From: Streptomyces sp. Tu6071
GTDB lineage: Bacteria > Actinomycetota > Actinomycetes > Streptomycetales > Streptomycetaceae
Reading direction: 5' to 3'
NCBI RefSeq assembly: GCF_000213055.1
Contig: NZ_CM001165.1
Span: 248,001 to 312,000 of the forward strand
DNA: 64,000 nucleotides
Shown: positions 54,471 through 61,862 of the stretch, in pieces
How the letters are laid out: the number at the start of each line of letters is the position of its first letter
Position numbering within the stretch: the stretch's first letter is position 1
Position numbers and translations under genes: made by a program
Notes under the pieces: model-generated
What the model was told of the DNA's origin: nothing
The model's input: the letters and a program-made list of their open reading frames with translations, nothing else
Databases searched by the model: none

Positions 54471-55328
54471 ATGTCCATCACCTCGACCCAGCAACCGCCC
54501 GTCGCACCCGGGCGCCGGCGGGATCGCGCGCGCGTGGTGCGCGCGGTGGCCGCCGCCGTCATCGGGCTCGCCATGGCCCTCCCGCTGTTCTGGATGCTCC
54601 TCGTCGCCTTCTCGCCCCTCGCCGACCTGCACACCTCGCAGTTGCGGTGGTGGCCGAGCGCGCCGACCCTGGACAACTTCCGCCGCGTCTTCCGCCTGCC
54701 GGTGTGGACCTGGACGATGAACTCGACCGTCATCACGTGCCTCGTCGTGGTCATCACCGTCTCCAGCAACCTGCTCGCCGGCTACGCCTTCGCGAAGATG
54801 CGCTTCCGGGGCCGCAACCTGCTCTTCCTGCTCATGCTGAGCACCATGACCGTGCCGGTGCAGGTGCTCATGGTGCCGCAGTTCAAACTCGTCAGCTCCA
54901 TGGGGCTGTTCGGCAGCTTCTGGGCCGTCGTGATCCCCGCCTCCTCCACGGCCTTCGGGGTCTTCCTCGCCCGCCAGTTCATGCTCGGCATCCCCGACGA
55001 GGTCATCGAGGCGGCGCGGATGGACGGCGCGGGGCGGCTGCGCACGTTCTTCGCCGTCGTCCTGCCCCTGTGCAAGCCGCTGATCGCCGTCCTGTCGCTG
55101 CTGACCTTCCTCAACCAGTGGAACGACTTCGCCTGGCCGCTGACCGTGCTCAAGGACGAGCGCCTGTACACGCTCTCGGTCGGCATGCAGTTCGTCAACG
55201 GCCAGTACACCGCGGACTACGGCGCCATCATGGCGCTCGCCCTCATCTCCATCCTGCCCATGGTCGTCCTCTTCCTCTGCTTCCAGAAGTACTTCGTCCA
55301 GGGCTTCGCACGATCGGGAATCAAGTGA
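54471..55328 (+). CDS. Sugar ABC transporter permease (MalG type)
   Basis: 285 aa, ATG at 54471. Six helices, EAA loop VIEAARMDGAGRLRTFFAVVLP. Its stop overlaps the start of the next gene in GTGA. No ATPase gene is linked; a shared ATPase is assumed. Confidence 0.9.
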   Translation: MSITSTQQPPVAPGRRRDRARVVRAVAAAVIGLAMALPLFWMLLVAFSPLADLHTSQLRWWPSAPTLDNFRRVFRLPVWTWTMNSTVITCLVVVITVSSNLLAGYAFAKMRFRGRNLLFLLMLSTMTVPVQVLMVPQFKLVSSMGLFGSFWAVVIPASSTAFGVFLARQFMLGIPDEVIEAARMDGAGRLRTFFAVVLPLCKPLIAVLSLLTFLNQWNDFAWPLTVLKDERLYTLSVGMQFVNGQYTADYGAIMALALISILPMVVLFLCFQKYFVQGFARSGIK

Positions 55329-56344
55329 GCACTCCCTCCCCCGTCCACTACCTCAGCACCCTCGCCTTCCCGGACCGCTGGCTCGACGCGCTGCGCGCCC
55401 GTCACCCCCGCCTGGAGGTGACCCAGATCCGGGCCGGCTCGCCCGAGGAGATACCCGAGGAGATCTGGCGGCGCACCGAGATCCTGCACACCGGCTCCGT
55501 CTTCCCGCGCGCCGCGGCCGACGTCCCGGCGCTGCGGTGGATTCAGCTCGACACCTCCGGCGCCGACCACCTCAAGGGCACCAGCGTCTGGGACCTCCCC
55601 GTACCGCTGACCTCCATCGGCGGCATCTCGCCGGTGCCGATGGCCGAGTACGTGATGATGATGATCCTCGGGCTCGCGCACCGGCTGCCGCGCGCCGTGC
55701 AGGTGCAGAACGTGGGCGTGTGGCCCTCGCTCGGAGAGCGCTGGAACACGCTCATGCCACGCCGGCTGCGCGGCGCCACGGTCGGGATCGTCGGCTACGG
55801 CCGTATCGGCAAGGAGATCGGCCGTCTCGCCGGGCAGTTCGGCATGACCGTGCTCGGCCTCAAGCGGGGACGCGGCACGCGCGCCGGGGAGTTCTTCGGC
55901 TCCGCCGCCGGGCAGGAGGCCGACGCCGAGCTGTACACGCCGGACGAACTGCACGCCTTCCTCGCCCGCTGCGACTACCTCGTCCTCACCTGCCCGCTCA
56001 CCGAGGAGACGCGCGGGATGATCGACGCCGAGGCCGTCGCCCGGCTCAAGGAGGGGGCGATGGTCGTGAACGTCTCGCGCGGCGGCATCCTCGACGAGGA
56101 GGCGCTGCGCGAGGGGCTGCGCTCGGGCCGGGTCGCCGGGGCGGCTCTCGACGTCTTCGACGCCGAGCCGCTGCCCGCGGGGCACCCGTGGTGGGACGAG
56201 CCCGGGGTGCTGCTGACCCCTCATGTGGCGGGCTTCGCGCCGGACTACGAGGAACAGACCCTGGAACTCGTCAGCGACAACGTCGGGCGCCACCTCGCCG
56301 GGCGGGAGCTGCTCAACCTGGTGGACCGGGCCCGTGGCTACTGA
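55325..56344 (+). CDS. D-isomer-specific 2-hydroxyacid dehydrogenase
   Basis: 339 aa from the GTG at 55325 (GTGA overlap with the permease). Catalytic Arg in VNVSRGGILDEEAL, Glu in DVFDAEPLP and His in LTPHVAG. NAD motif VGIVGYGRIGKEIG. Lacks the Asp-rich start of formate dehydrogenases. Probably reduces a 2-keto acid made in this pathway or oxidises a sugar-derived hydroxyacid. Confidence 0.9.
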   Translation: MSTPSPVHYLSTLAFPDRWLDALRARHPRLEVTQIRAGSPEEIPEEIWRRTEILHTGSVFPRAAADVPALRWIQLDTSGADHLKGTSVWDLPVPLTSIGGISPVPMAEYVMMMILGLAHRLPRAVQVQNVGVWPSLGERWNTLMPRRLRGATVGIVGYGRIGKEIGRLAGQFGMTVLGLKRGRGTRAGEFFGSAAGQEADAELYTPDELHAFLARCDYLVLTCPLTEETRGMIDAEAVARLKEGAMVVNVSRGGILDEEALREGLRSGRVAGAALDVFDAEPLPAGHPWWDEPGVLLTPHVAGFAPDYEEQTLELVSDNVGRHLAGRELLNLVDRARGY

Positions 56345-57107
56345 GTTCTTCCTCGCGCCCCAGCGCCGTCACGCGGTCCTGACCCGGCTGCGGCACCGCG
56401 GCACGGTCAACGTCCAGGAGCTGTCCGACCTGCTGCGCATCTCCCCCTCCACGGTCCGGCGTGACCTGCGGGAGCTGGAGGAGGAGGGGATGCTGCGCCG
56501 TGTCCACGGCGGGGCGACCGTCCTCGACGGGGCCTTCGAACCCGACCAGCCGCAGCGGGCCGCGACGCAGTGGGAGGAGAAGGGCCGCATCGCCGAGGCC
56601 GCCCTGCCCCTCATCCGCGACCACAGCACGGTGCTCATCAGCGGCGGCACCACGACGGAGACCCTGGCCGCGCGGCTCGGCGACCGGCGCGGGCTCACCG
56701 TCGTCACCAACGCCCTGCCGATCGCGCAGGTCCTCTCCGCGACGGCCGCCGTGGACGTCATCGTGCTCGGCGGGGTGCTGCGCCACCGGGAGCAGTCCCT
56801 GCTCGGGCACCTCGCCGAACGCGCGCTCGCCGAGCTGCAGATCGACCAGATCTTCACCAGCTCCTTCGGCCTCGACGCCGAGACCGGGCTCACCGGCGCC
56901 CACGTGGACGAGGCCCAGACGGACCGTGCGCTGCTCGCCGCCGCGCGCGACATCGTCGTCCTCGCCGACGAGTCGAAGCTCGGCAGACGGGGCCCGGTCC
57001 GCCTCGCCCGCCTGGAGCAGGTGTCCACCCTCGTGACCGACGCGGGCGCCGCCCACCCGGTCTGCGCGGCGCTCACGCGCCGGGGGAGCAAGGTCGTCGC
57101 GGCCTGA
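56334..57107 (+). CDS. DeoR-family transcriptional regulator 2
   Basis: 257 aa from the GTG at 56334, overlapping the dehydrogenase gene by 11 nt; the RBS is weak and coupling is likely. HTH at about 5-60 (VNVQELSDLLRISPSTVRRDLRELEEEGMLRRVHGGA), sensor domain LISGGTTTETLAARLG, VVTNALPIAQ, DESKLGRRG. Second regulator close to DeoR 1 (50708). Its target may include the operators at 51970 and 60241. Confidence 0.88.
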   Translation: MATEFFLAPQRRHAVLTRLRHRGTVNVQELSDLLRISPSTVRRDLRELEEEGMLRRVHGGATVLDGAFEPDQPQRAATQWEEKGRIAEAALPLIRDHSTVLISGGTTTETLAARLGDRRGLTVVTNALPIAQVLSATAAVDVIVLGGVLRHREQSLLGHLAERALAELQIDQIFTSSFGLDAETGLTGAHVDEAQTDRALLAAARDIVVLADESKLGRRGPVRLARLEQVSTLVTDAGAAHPVCAALTRRGSKVVAA

Positions 57108-57156
57108 GCACCACCGCGCCCCGCGCCCGTCCTCTCCCTCCACGAACGGAGCCACC

Positions 57157-58005
57157 ATGCCTCTCGTCCCCACCGCCGCCCTCGTGTCGCACGCCGTGCG
57201 CGAGTCGTCCGCCGTCCTCGCCTTCAACGTCATCACCCTCGAACACGCCGAGGCGGTGGCACGGGCCTGCGCGCGCACCGGCTCCCCCGCGCTGCTCGCC
57301 GTCAGCCAGAACGCGGTGCGCTACCACCACGACGACCCCGCCCCCCTCCTCGCCGCCTGCGCCGCCGTCGCCGAAGGGTGCGCGGCGCCGCTCGCACTCC
57401 ACCTGGACCACGTCGAGGACGAGGAACTCGCCCTGCGCGCATCCGCGTTGGGCTGCGGATCCGTCATGTTCGACGCCTCCCGCCTCCCGCACGCCGAGAA
57501 CGTCGCCCGCACGGCGGCCCTCACCGCGCGCCTGCACGCGGACGACGTCTGGGTGGAGGCGGAACTCGGTGAGATAGGCGGCAAGGACGGCGTGCACTCG
57601 GCGACCGCGCGTACCGATCCCGCCGAGGCCGCGGAGTACGTGCGCGCGACCGGCGTCGACGCCCTCGCGGTCGCCGTCGGCAGCTCGCACGCCATGACGA
57701 GCCGCACCGCCACGCTCGACCACGAGCTGATCTCCCGGCTGCGGAAGGCCGTCAACGTCCCCCTCGTCCTGCACGGCTCCTCGGGCGTGCCCGACGACGC
57801 GCTCGTCGCGGCCGTGACCGCCGGGATGCGGAAGATCAACTTCGGGACGCATCTGAACACGGCCTTCACCGGGGCCGTGCGCGCCGAACTCGGCGCGCGC
57901 GAGGGTGTGGACCCGCGCCGTTATCTCGGGGCGGGCCGCGAGGCGGTCACCGACGCGGTCGCCGCGCTCCTGCACCTGCTCGCCCCGGTCCCGGCCGCCC
58001 GGTGA
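57157..58005 (+). CDS. Class II fructose/tagatose-bisphosphate-type aldolase (GatY/KbaY-like)
   Basis: 282 aa, ATG at 57157. Zn site from the His of LHLDHVEDEEL, His in AVAVGSSHAM and His in PLVLHGSSGVP; also EAELGEIGGKDGV and GMRKINFGTHLN. Cleaves a ketose 1,6-bisphosphate or 1-phosphate into DHAP and an aldehyde. The paired GatZ-like subunit is encoded in the other cluster at 39567. Confidence 0.9.
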   Translation: MPLVPTAALVSHAVRESSAVLAFNVITLEHAEAVARACARTGSPALLAVSQNAVRYHHDDPAPLLAACAAVAEGCAAPLALHLDHVEDEELALRASALGCGSVMFDASRLPHAENVARTAALTARLHADDVWVEAELGEIGGKDGVHSATARTDPAEAAEYVRATGVDALAVAVGSSHAMTSRTATLDHELISRLRKAVNVPLVLHGSSGVPDDALVAAVTAGMRKINFGTHLNTAFTGAVRAELGAREGVDPRRYLGAGREAVTDAVAALLHLLAPVPAAR

Positions 58006-58087
58006 GCCGTCCGCTCCCCCACGACCGTCCCCGTTCGAACCCCCGGGTCCCCCCGGGTCCCCTCTCGTACCCCACAGGAGTCCGGCA

Positions 58088-58384
58088 GTGATCGATCCCG
58101 TACCCGACCCCGGTGCCTACCTCACCGCGCTGCGCGCCCGCGTGCTGGAAAGGGAAGGCATTCCCATGGTCCTCGCCCTCCAAGGGGCCGCTCCGCGACC
58201 GGCGGACGCGGCCCCGGAGGCCGAGGGCGCCGAGCTGGCCGACCTGCTCCGCCACTACCGCGCGGCTCTCGCCCCCGAGGCCGACGACGACGCGGAACCC
58301 GCGCTCATCGACGTGCTCCAAGTGATGGGCGCGGCACACCTGACCCCGCGCGGCGGCGACGCCCGGAAGGAAGACCCCCGATGA
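58088..58384 (+). CDS. Small partner protein of the deacetylase-like gene
   Basis: 98 aa from the GTG at 58088 with AGGAG upstream; its stop overlaps the next ATG (ATGA). Core features: DPGAYLTALRARVLEREGIPM, then a helix LLRHYRAALAP and IDVLQVMGAAHL. The first ~100 residues of the protein encoded at 59150-60184 have the same order (DPEAALEAS...RRGVPM, EFEEFHARLAP, VIAALQALAYRHL), so it is the free form of a domain that is fused there. No signal peptide. Function unknown, probably bound to the next protein. Confidence 0.72.
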   Translation: MIDPVPDPGAYLTALRARVLEREGIPMVLALQGAAPRPADAAPEAEGAELADLLRHYRAALAPEADDDAEPALIDVLQVMGAAHLTPRGGDARKEDPR

Positions 58385-59076
58385 CCGACGCACCCTCCCG
58401 CCTGCCCTCCTTCGCCGCGCAGGAGCAGGCCCTGCGCTCCGGCCAGTACCTGCGCGTGGTCAACTACCACAACACCCCGCACGCGGACACGGAGAAGATC
58501 CGCGGCGAGCTGCAGGAACTCGCCCGCCACTTCGCCCCGGTCGGCCTGGACGACCTCGACCGCTTCCGCGCCACGGGCCGCTGGCACAAGGACCGTCCCG
58601 GCGTCATCCCCGTCTTCTACGAGGGCTACCGCAACAACGCGGAGGTGGCCGGGCCGCTCGCCGAGGAAGCCGGGCTCACCGCCTGGTTCTTCGTCTGCAC
58701 GGCCTTCCTGGACGTGCCGGTGGCCGAGCAGTACGACTACGCCAACGCCCACGACATCGATCTGGTGGAGGAGGACCGGAAGGGCGACCGGCTCGCCATG
58801 ACGTGGGACGACGTCGCCGCGCTCAGCCGCCGGCACGTGGTGACGCCGCACACGGCCTCGCACGCGGAGGCCGCTTCGCTGCGCACCGACGAGGACCTCG
58901 AACGGGAGATCTTCGCGCCGAAGCGCCGCATGGACGAGGTGACCGGCCAGAGCGCCCCCGCCACCGCCTTCCTCTGGGGCACCCCCTTCGGGGCGCACCC
59001 CCGCGTGGACGAGGCACTGCGCGAGGCGGGCTACCGCTACCAGTTCGGGAACACGATGATCCAGTACCTGGACTGA
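58381..59076 (+). CDS. Divergent polysaccharide-deacetylase-like (CE4) protein, stand-alone
   Basis: 231 aa, ATG at 58381 overlapping the small gene. Pattern follows the IcaB/PgaB-type CE4 barrel: LRVVNYHNTP, GVIPVFYEGYRNNAEVAGPLAEEAGLTAWFFVCT split across strands, and MTWDDVAALSRRHVVTPHTASH holding the His-x-x-x-His metal pair. In normal CE4 enzymes the first motif is TFDDGY; here it is VFYEGY, so the catalytic Asp is Tyr and the metal Asp is Glu. Cytoplasmic, no signal. Deacetylase activity is therefore uncertain. Confidence 0.72.
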   Translation: MTDAPSRLPSFAAQEQALRSGQYLRVVNYHNTPHADTEKIRGELQELARHFAPVGLDDLDRFRATGRWHKDRPGVIPVFYEGYRNNAEVAGPLAEEAGLTAWFFVCTAFLDVPVAEQYDYANAHDIDLVEEDRKGDRLAMTWDDVAALSRRHVVTPHTASHAEAASLRTDEDLEREIFAPKRRMDEVTGQSAPATAFLWGTPFGAHPRVDEALREAGYRYQFGNTMIQYLD

Positions 59077-59106
59077 CCGGGATGCGCGCGCCCTCGGGCG
59101 CGGACG

Positions 59107-59146
59107 ACGGAGGGGGGAGGCGGCCCGGTGCCGCCTCCCCCTCCGT
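59107..59146. terminator. Bidirectional terminator
   Basis: ACGGAGGGGGGAGGCGGC (59107-59124) with GCCGCCTCCCCCTCCGT (59130-59146), 17 pairs and one bulge, between the two converging deacetylase-like genes. A smaller hairpin (CGCGCCC/GGGCGCG, 59087-59102) precedes it. Confidence 0.7.
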
Positions 59147-59149
59147 GCG

Positions 59150-60184
59150 TCACCCCGGCAGCCGCTGCACCATGGTGTTGCCGAACACGAACCGGTACCC
59201 GGACGCGGCGACCGCCCGGTCGGCGGCGGACTCGCCCGACCAGCCGGTGCCCTCCAGCCAGGCCGTGGCGGGTGCGCTGCCCCCGGTGACGGCGTCCATC
59301 AGCCGCTTCGGCTCGCTCACCTCGCGCGCGACGTCCTCGGCGGTGAGGGTCGTACGGGCGAGGGCGTGCGAGGCCGTGTGCGGGGTGACCACGTGTCCGC
59401 GCCGGTGGAGGTCCGCTATCTCCTCCCAGGTCATGGCGAGGCGCTCACCCGGGCGGTTCTCGTCCACGAGCTTGATCCGGTGGGCCGGGGCGAAGGTGTA
59501 CTGCTCGGCCACGGGGGTGTCGACGAACCGCGTGCAGACGAAGAACCAGCCGGTGACACCGGCCTCCTCGCAGGCGGCAGCGGCGACCTCGTAGTTGTCG
59601 CGGTATCCCTCGTAGAAGACCGGCAGCAGCCCCGGCCTTTCCCCGGGCCATCGGCCCGTCGTCGCGAAGTGCTCCAGGTCGGCGACGCCGACGGTCGCGA
59701 AGTCCCGCGCGTACCCGCGCAGTTCCTCGACCAGCTCGTCCTTCCAACTGGCCGGGGTGTTGTGGTAGTTCACGACCCGGAGGTAGCGCCCGGCGCGCAG
59801 ATCGGCGGCCGTCTCCGCCGCGCTCACCCGCCCTTCCCCGGTCGGCGTCGTCCTCGCCGCGCCCGTCCCGCCGCTCCCGGCGGGCCGTCCCGGCCCGAGG
59901 TGCCGGTAGGCGAGCGCCTGCAGGGCGGCGATCACCCCCGCCTCGCCGCCTCCGGCCGCCGGGGCGAGCCGCGCGTGGAACTCCTCGAACTCGGCGGCGA
60001 GGAGTGCGTCGGTCCCGTCCTCCTCCGGCGCGGGCGCCACCGTCACGGACTGGTGCCGCCGCCCCGCCTCGCGCAGCGATACGAGCATGGGCACACCCCG
60101 CCGCGCGGCCACCAGCGAGAGGCTGGCTTCGAGGGCGGCTTCGGGATCTTGGGGCGGGACGGACGAGGCGTCAGGCAGGGACAT
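59150..60184 (-). CDS. Fused small domain plus deacetylase-like protein
   Basis: 344 aa from the ATG at 60184. Residues 1-105 are homologous to the 98-aa protein at 58088; residues about 120-344 to the protein at 58381 (same VVNYHNTP, VFYEGYRDN, WFFVCTRFVDTPVAEQY, HVVTPHTASH, FGNTMVQ). A Gly/Ala-rich linker joins them. Within it an in-frame GTG at 59827 lies behind GGGGAAGGG, as if a start site of a once separate gene survived. Promoter region carries the TGAGCAATA element at 60241. Confidence 0.75.
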   Translation of the reverse strand: MSLPDASSVPPQDPEAALEASLSLVAARRGVPMLVSLREAGRRHQSVTVAPAPEEDGTDALLAAEFEEFHARLAPAAGGGEAGVIAALQALAYRHLGPGRPAGSGGTGAARTTPTGEGRVSAAETAADLRAGRYLRVVNYHNTPASWKDELVEELRGYARDFATVGVADLEHFATTGRWPGERPGLLPVFYEGYRDNYEVAAAACEEAGVTGWFFVCTRFVDTPVAEQYTFAPAHRIKLVDENRPGERLAMTWEEIADLHRRGHVVTPHTASHALARTTLTAEDVAREVSEPKRLMDAVTGGSAPATAWLEGTGWSGESAADRAVAASGYRFVFGNTMVQRLPG

Positions 60185-60240
60185 AGTGGGTCCTAGGTCA
60201 GGAGAAACGACCCCCACACTCTGCTCCCACCAGGAAGACC

Positions 60241-60277
60241 TGAGCAATAACGCTCAGCGTTTGAACGATATTGCTCA
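60241..60277. promoter_or_regulatory. TGAGCAATA operator upstream of the fused gene
   Basis: TGAGCAATA (60241-60249) and TATTGCTCA (60269-60277) are perfect inverted 9-mers 28 nt apart start to start. Compared with the element at 51970, 26 of 37 positions agree, including TCAG and TGA in the spacer. Strong sign of one DeoR regulator for both promoters. Confidence 0.6.
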
Positions 60278-60347
60278 TATCCAGCGGATGCCTCGCACCG
60301 TGCGCGGGCGGCGGCGCGAGCGGGCTCGACCCCCGGTGCCGGGAGCG

Positions 60348-60399
60348 GTGCCGCCCGGCCGCCGCGCGCGAGGCCCGTCGCGCGGCGGCCGGGCGGCAC
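60348..60399 (-). terminator. Terminator of the rpsN-rpmB transcript
   Basis: Perfect 21-bp stem: GTGCCGCCCGGCCGCCGCGC plus G (60348-60368) with 60379-60399, 10-nt loop, downstream of the S14 stop at 60462. Confidence 0.65.
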
Positions 60400-60446
60400 C
60401 GTGGCCGCCGTGCGACGGCCGGGCGGCGCCGTGGCCGCCGTGCGGC
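60387..60446. repeat. Tandem 30-bp repeat
   Basis: Two copies of a 30-mer beginning GGCCGGGCGGC at 60387-60416 and 60417-60446, 28 of 30 identical; the first overlaps the right arm of the terminator stem, so the repeat likely arose by duplication of it. Confidence 0.6.
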
Positions 60447-60461
60447 GGGCCTCCGGCCGCG

Positions 60462-60767
60462 TCACCAGGAGGACTTGGTCACTCCCGGCAGGAAGCCCGC
60501 GTGCGCCTGTTCGCGGACGCGGACGCGGGAGAGGCCGAACTTGCGCAGGTGGCCCCTGGGCCGGCCGTCCACGCTGTCGCGGTTGCGGACGCGCGTCGCG
60601 CTGGCGTCGCGCGGCTGGCGGCGCAGCTCGCGCAGGGCGGCGCTCCTCTCGTCCTCGCCGGAGTCCGGACGGCGCAGGATCTCCTTCAGTTCGGCCCGGC
60701 GGGCGGCGTAGCGCGCGACGGTCGCGCGGCGCTCGTCGTTCTTGGCGATCTTGCTCTTCTTGGCCAT
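60462..60767 (-). CDS. rpsN: 30S ribosomal protein S14, zinc-independent form
   Basis: 101 aa from the ATG at 60767 ([14 protein letters not shown]). The long form without the CxxC...CxxC zinc site of the 61-aa form. The start overlaps the L28 stop by one base (TGATG). Replaces the zinc form when zinc is scarce. Confidence 0.93.
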   Translation of the reverse strand: MAKKSKIAKNDERRATVARYAARRAELKEILRRPDSGEDERSAALRELRRQPRDASATRVRNRDSVDGRPRGHLRKFGLSRVRVREQAHAGFLPGVTKSSW

Positions 60768-61003
60768 CAGACGCGGTTCCCCCGGGCGCGGACGCGGGCG
60801 ACGGCGGCTTCGACGCCGATGGCGTCGACCGTCTTGATCCCCTTGGCGCTCAGCACCAGCCGGACGTACCGGCCCTCGCTGGGGAGCCAGTACCTCTTGC
60901 GCTGGATGTTCGGGTCGAAGCGGCGCGAGGTGCGCCGGTGCGAGTTGGACACCCTGTTGCCGAAAGCGGGCTTGCTTCCGGTGAGTTGACAGTGTGCGGA
61001 CAT
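60767..61003 (-). CDS. rpmB: 50S ribosomal protein L28, C-minus form
   Basis: 78 aa, ATG at 61003. [28 protein letters not shown]. Usual L28 has CxxC in this place; here only one Cys, so zinc is not held. Confidence 0.93.
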   Translation of the reverse strand: MSAHCQLTGSKPAFGNRVSNSHRRTSRRFDPNIQRKRYWLPSEGRYVRLVLSAKGIKTVDAIGVEAAVARVRARGNRV

Positions 61004-61042
61004 GAACGTGTCTCTCCTTGCGGGGCACGGGACCCCTTTCGG

Positions 61043-61063
61043 TAATGAAAATCGTTGTCGTAT
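61043..61063. promoter_or_regulatory. Zur-box-like site between rpmB and rpmG
   Basis: TAATGAAAATCGTTGTCGTAT, similar to the TGAAAATnATTTTCA core of streptomycete Zur boxes, in the 70-nt divergent gap and able to control both sides. Confidence 0.65.
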
Positions 61064-61073
61064 GCTACCTCCC

Positions 61074-61238
61074 ATGGCACGCGACGAACTACGCCCGATC
61101 GTCAAACTCCGGCCCACCGCCGGTACCGGATACACCTGTGTGACGCGCAAGAACCGGCGGAACGACCCCGACCGCCTCGTGCTGCGCACGTACGAGCCGC
61201 TCCTGCGCCGGCACGTCGACTTCCGCGAGGAACGCTGA
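61074..61238 (+). CDS. rpmG: 50S ribosomal protein L33, C-minus form
   Basis: 54 aa from the ATG at 61074 ([20 protein letters not shown]). Only one Cys (TCVTRKN), so the four-Cys zinc site is absent. The longer frame from 61002 would cross the Zur box and is not preferred. Divergent from rpmB. Confidence 0.92.
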   Translation: MARDELRPIVKLRPTAGTGYTCVTRKNRRNDPDRLVLRTYEPLLRRHVDFREER

Positions 61239-61310
61239 CGGTCCCCCGTTCTCCGCATCCCGCCCGCGCGCACCTCGCGGGCACACGTCCGCGAGGGGAA
61301 GTCGACTTCT

Positions 61311-61739
61311 GTGTACGGAACATCGCGCCGGGAGACACGCTCCACGCGCCAGCGCGCCGCGGTGCTCGGCGCGCTGCGCGCGGCGGACGGCTTCGTCTCC
61401 GCCCCGGCGCTCCACGGTCTCCTCGCCACCGGCGGGGCGGCCGTGGGGCTCACCACGGTCTACCGGACGCTGCGGCTCTTCGAGGAGACGGGCCGCGTGG
61501 ACGTGACACGCGACGACTCCGGGGGCCGCCTCTACCGGTGGCGGCCCCCCGGGGAGCACCGGCACTACCTCGTCTGCCGCGCGTGCGGCGCGAGCCTCGC
61601 GGTGAACGCCGAGGTGGTCGAGCGGTGGGTGGCCAAGGTGATGCGGGAGAGCGGCTACCGCGCCGTGGCGCACACCCTGGAGCTGAGCGGGGTGTGCGAC
61701 AGGTGCCCGGAGGAGCACGGGCCGGGGACGGCCACCTGA
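61311..61739 (+). CDS. zur: Fur-family zinc repressor, Zur-type
   Basis: 142 aa, GTG at 61311 with GAGGGGAAG upstream. Winged helix ([19 protein letters not shown]), [11 protein letters not shown] and GVCDRCPEE supplying the two CxxC structural-zinc pairs. Assigned to Zur rather than Fur because it lies among C-minus ribosomal and znu genes. Confidence 0.82.
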   Translation: MYGTSRRETRSTRQRAAVLGALRAADGFVSAPALHGLLATGGAAVGLTTVYRTLRLFEETGRVDVTRDDSGGRLYRWRPPGEHRHYLVCRACGASLAVNAEVVERWVAKVMRESGYRAVAHTLELSGVCDRCPEEHGPGTAT

Positions 61740-61785
61740 CGGTACGGGGCGGCGGTTCGGTCCGTACGGCGTACCGCCGCGCGCA

Positions 61786-61828
61786 CGCCCTGGGCGGGCC
61801 GGACACGTCGTCCGGCCCGCCCAGGGCG
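61786..61828. terminator. Terminator between zur and znuB
   Basis: Perfect 19-bp stem: CGCCCTGGGCGGGCCGGAC (61786-61804) with 61810-61828, loop ACGTC, in the convergent gap, then CTTTC. Confidence 0.75.
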
Positions 61829-61862
61829 CTTTCCGGCGCTCCCGCGGGGGTGCGTGACCGGC

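Noticed and set aside
52535..56344. 1269-codon plus-strand frame across the ABC genes
   Set aside because: Most of it is an alternate reading of the binding-protein and permease genes; only the part from 55325 is a real dehydrogenase.
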